A stretch of DNA of 64,000 nucleotides, taken from assembly GCF_002847505.1 (NCBI RefSeq), contig NZ_MXAV01000017.1, positions 1 through 64,000 on the forward strand, written 5' to 3'. Below the pieces are notes generated by a model, which ran no database searches, was not told where the DNA came from, and worked only from the letters and a program-made list of their open reading frames with translations. This DNA is from Acidithiobacillus marinus (GTDB taxonomy: Bacteria; Pseudomonadota; Gammaproteobacteria; Acidithiobacillales; Acidithiobacillaceae). A program made the position numbers and the translations under genes. Positions 63,603 to 64,000 of this stretch are shown here, one piece after another (the first letter of the stretch is position 1; every line of letters begins with the position of its first letter).

Positions 63603-64000
63603 GCCACTGGCTGGAAGTCAAAAATCTGGATGTACGCTTTCAGCTGGGAGAGGGTGGAATCCTCCGACAGAGCCAAGGCACCATTCATGCCTTAAGTGAT
63701 ATTCACTTTGCTTTGGAGCAGGGGCAAACCATCGGGCTGATTGGGGAGTCGGGATCCGGGAAGAGTACGCTGGGGCGGGCGATACTGCACTTGGTGCGTC
63801 CCAGTGCCGGAGAAGTGTTTCTCAATGGTATGAACCTGACAAAACTCAGTGAACAAAAGATGCGTCCCTACCGTCAGCAGATGCAGATGGTCTTCCAGGA
63901 TCCCTTTGATTCCATGAATGCGCGCATGACGGTAGGGCAGATCATCATGGAGCCCTTGTTGCTGCAACGGCTGGGCAACAGCAGTACCCGACGTCATAAG
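63599..64000 (+). CDS. ABC transporter ATP-binding protein (DppF-like), cut by window end
   Basis: The first 134 residues of the second ATPase of the importer. It starts [20 protein letters not shown], has Walker A in [18 protein letters not shown] and the Q loop MVFQDPFDSMNARMTV. The frame is open to the end of the window, so the signature and Walker B motifs lie outside. Coupled to the previous gene by ATGA overlap. It completes the five-gene SBP, two-permease, two-ATPase set. Confidence 0.9.
   Translation, partial: MSHWLEVKNLDVRFQLGEGGILRQSQGTIHALSDIHFALEQGQTIGLIGESGSGKSTLGRAILHLVRPSAGEVFLNGMNLTKLSEQKMRPYRQQMQMVFQDPFDSMNARMTVGQIIMEPLLLQRLGNSSTRRHK

Overview
This window looks like a chromosome segment of an acidophilic sulfur/iron-oxidising proteobacterium, most like Acidithiobacillus. 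That assignment is inferred from gene order, protein style and recurring IS debris; I could not run a similarity search. Most of it is ordinary housekeeping DNA, broken by two accessory zones and one intact transposon.

Layout. 1-8.5 kb: a b-type cytochrome, a PepSY protein, an OmpR-type response regulator with its kinase, and a TolC / adaptor / RND-permease efflux operon with overlapping genes. 8.5-12.8 kb: accessory debris. An IS3-family remnant has cut the 3' end off a umuD-like SOS gene, followed by a tyrosine integrase beside tRNA-Arg(ACG), a degenerate DUF4926-like frame, a YCF48/BNR-repeat protein and tRNA-Thr(CGT). 12.9-15.4 kb: two secreted DUF3617-like proteins and rlmI. 15.5-31.2 kb: mtnA, then a tightly packed run of gyrA, serC, pheA, hisC, a DAHP synthase gene, tyrA, aroA, cmk, rpsA, ihfB, lapB, pyrF and pyrE, covering most of aromatic amino acid synthesis along with replication, translation and pyrimidine functions. 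31.2-37.7 kb: the proteostasis block tig-clpP-clpX-lon, then hupB, tRNA-Val(TAC) and tRNA-Asp(GTC). 37.9-40.5 kb: a PpiD-like chaperone and an L,D-transpeptidase.

40,587-43,863 is a complete 3,277-bp ISL3-family transposon. It has matching terminal inverted repeats and an exact 8-bp target duplication (ATTTTATT). Besides its transposase it carries a single-chain phenylalanyl-tRNA-synthetase-like enzyme whose amino-acid pocket is altered. About 620 bp of structured non-coding DNA precede that enzyme gene and contain two terminator-like hairpins and alternative pairings. This is the best candidate here for an undescribed system.

43.9-48.9 kb (minus strand): a sulfotransferase, rlpA, and the lysine/diaminopimelate genes dapE, dapD and dapC. 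48.9-58.2 kb (minus strand, visibly more AT-rich in parts): in transcription order, a TonB-dependent receptor, marC, a malate/lactate-dehydrogenase-like gene, a small ACT protein, tonB, exbB, exbD, astB, astA and a GNAT acetyltransferase. Divergent from it at 59.1-64 kb is a Dpp/Opp/Nik-type ABC importer whose last ATPase gene runs off the window. The layout suggests TonB-energised uptake of an arginine-containing compound or peptide, ABC import across the inner membrane, and succinylation-based arginine breakdown. The tonB reading frame begins behind an 8-base homopolymer that shifts it out of frame with its start codon and membrane anchor.
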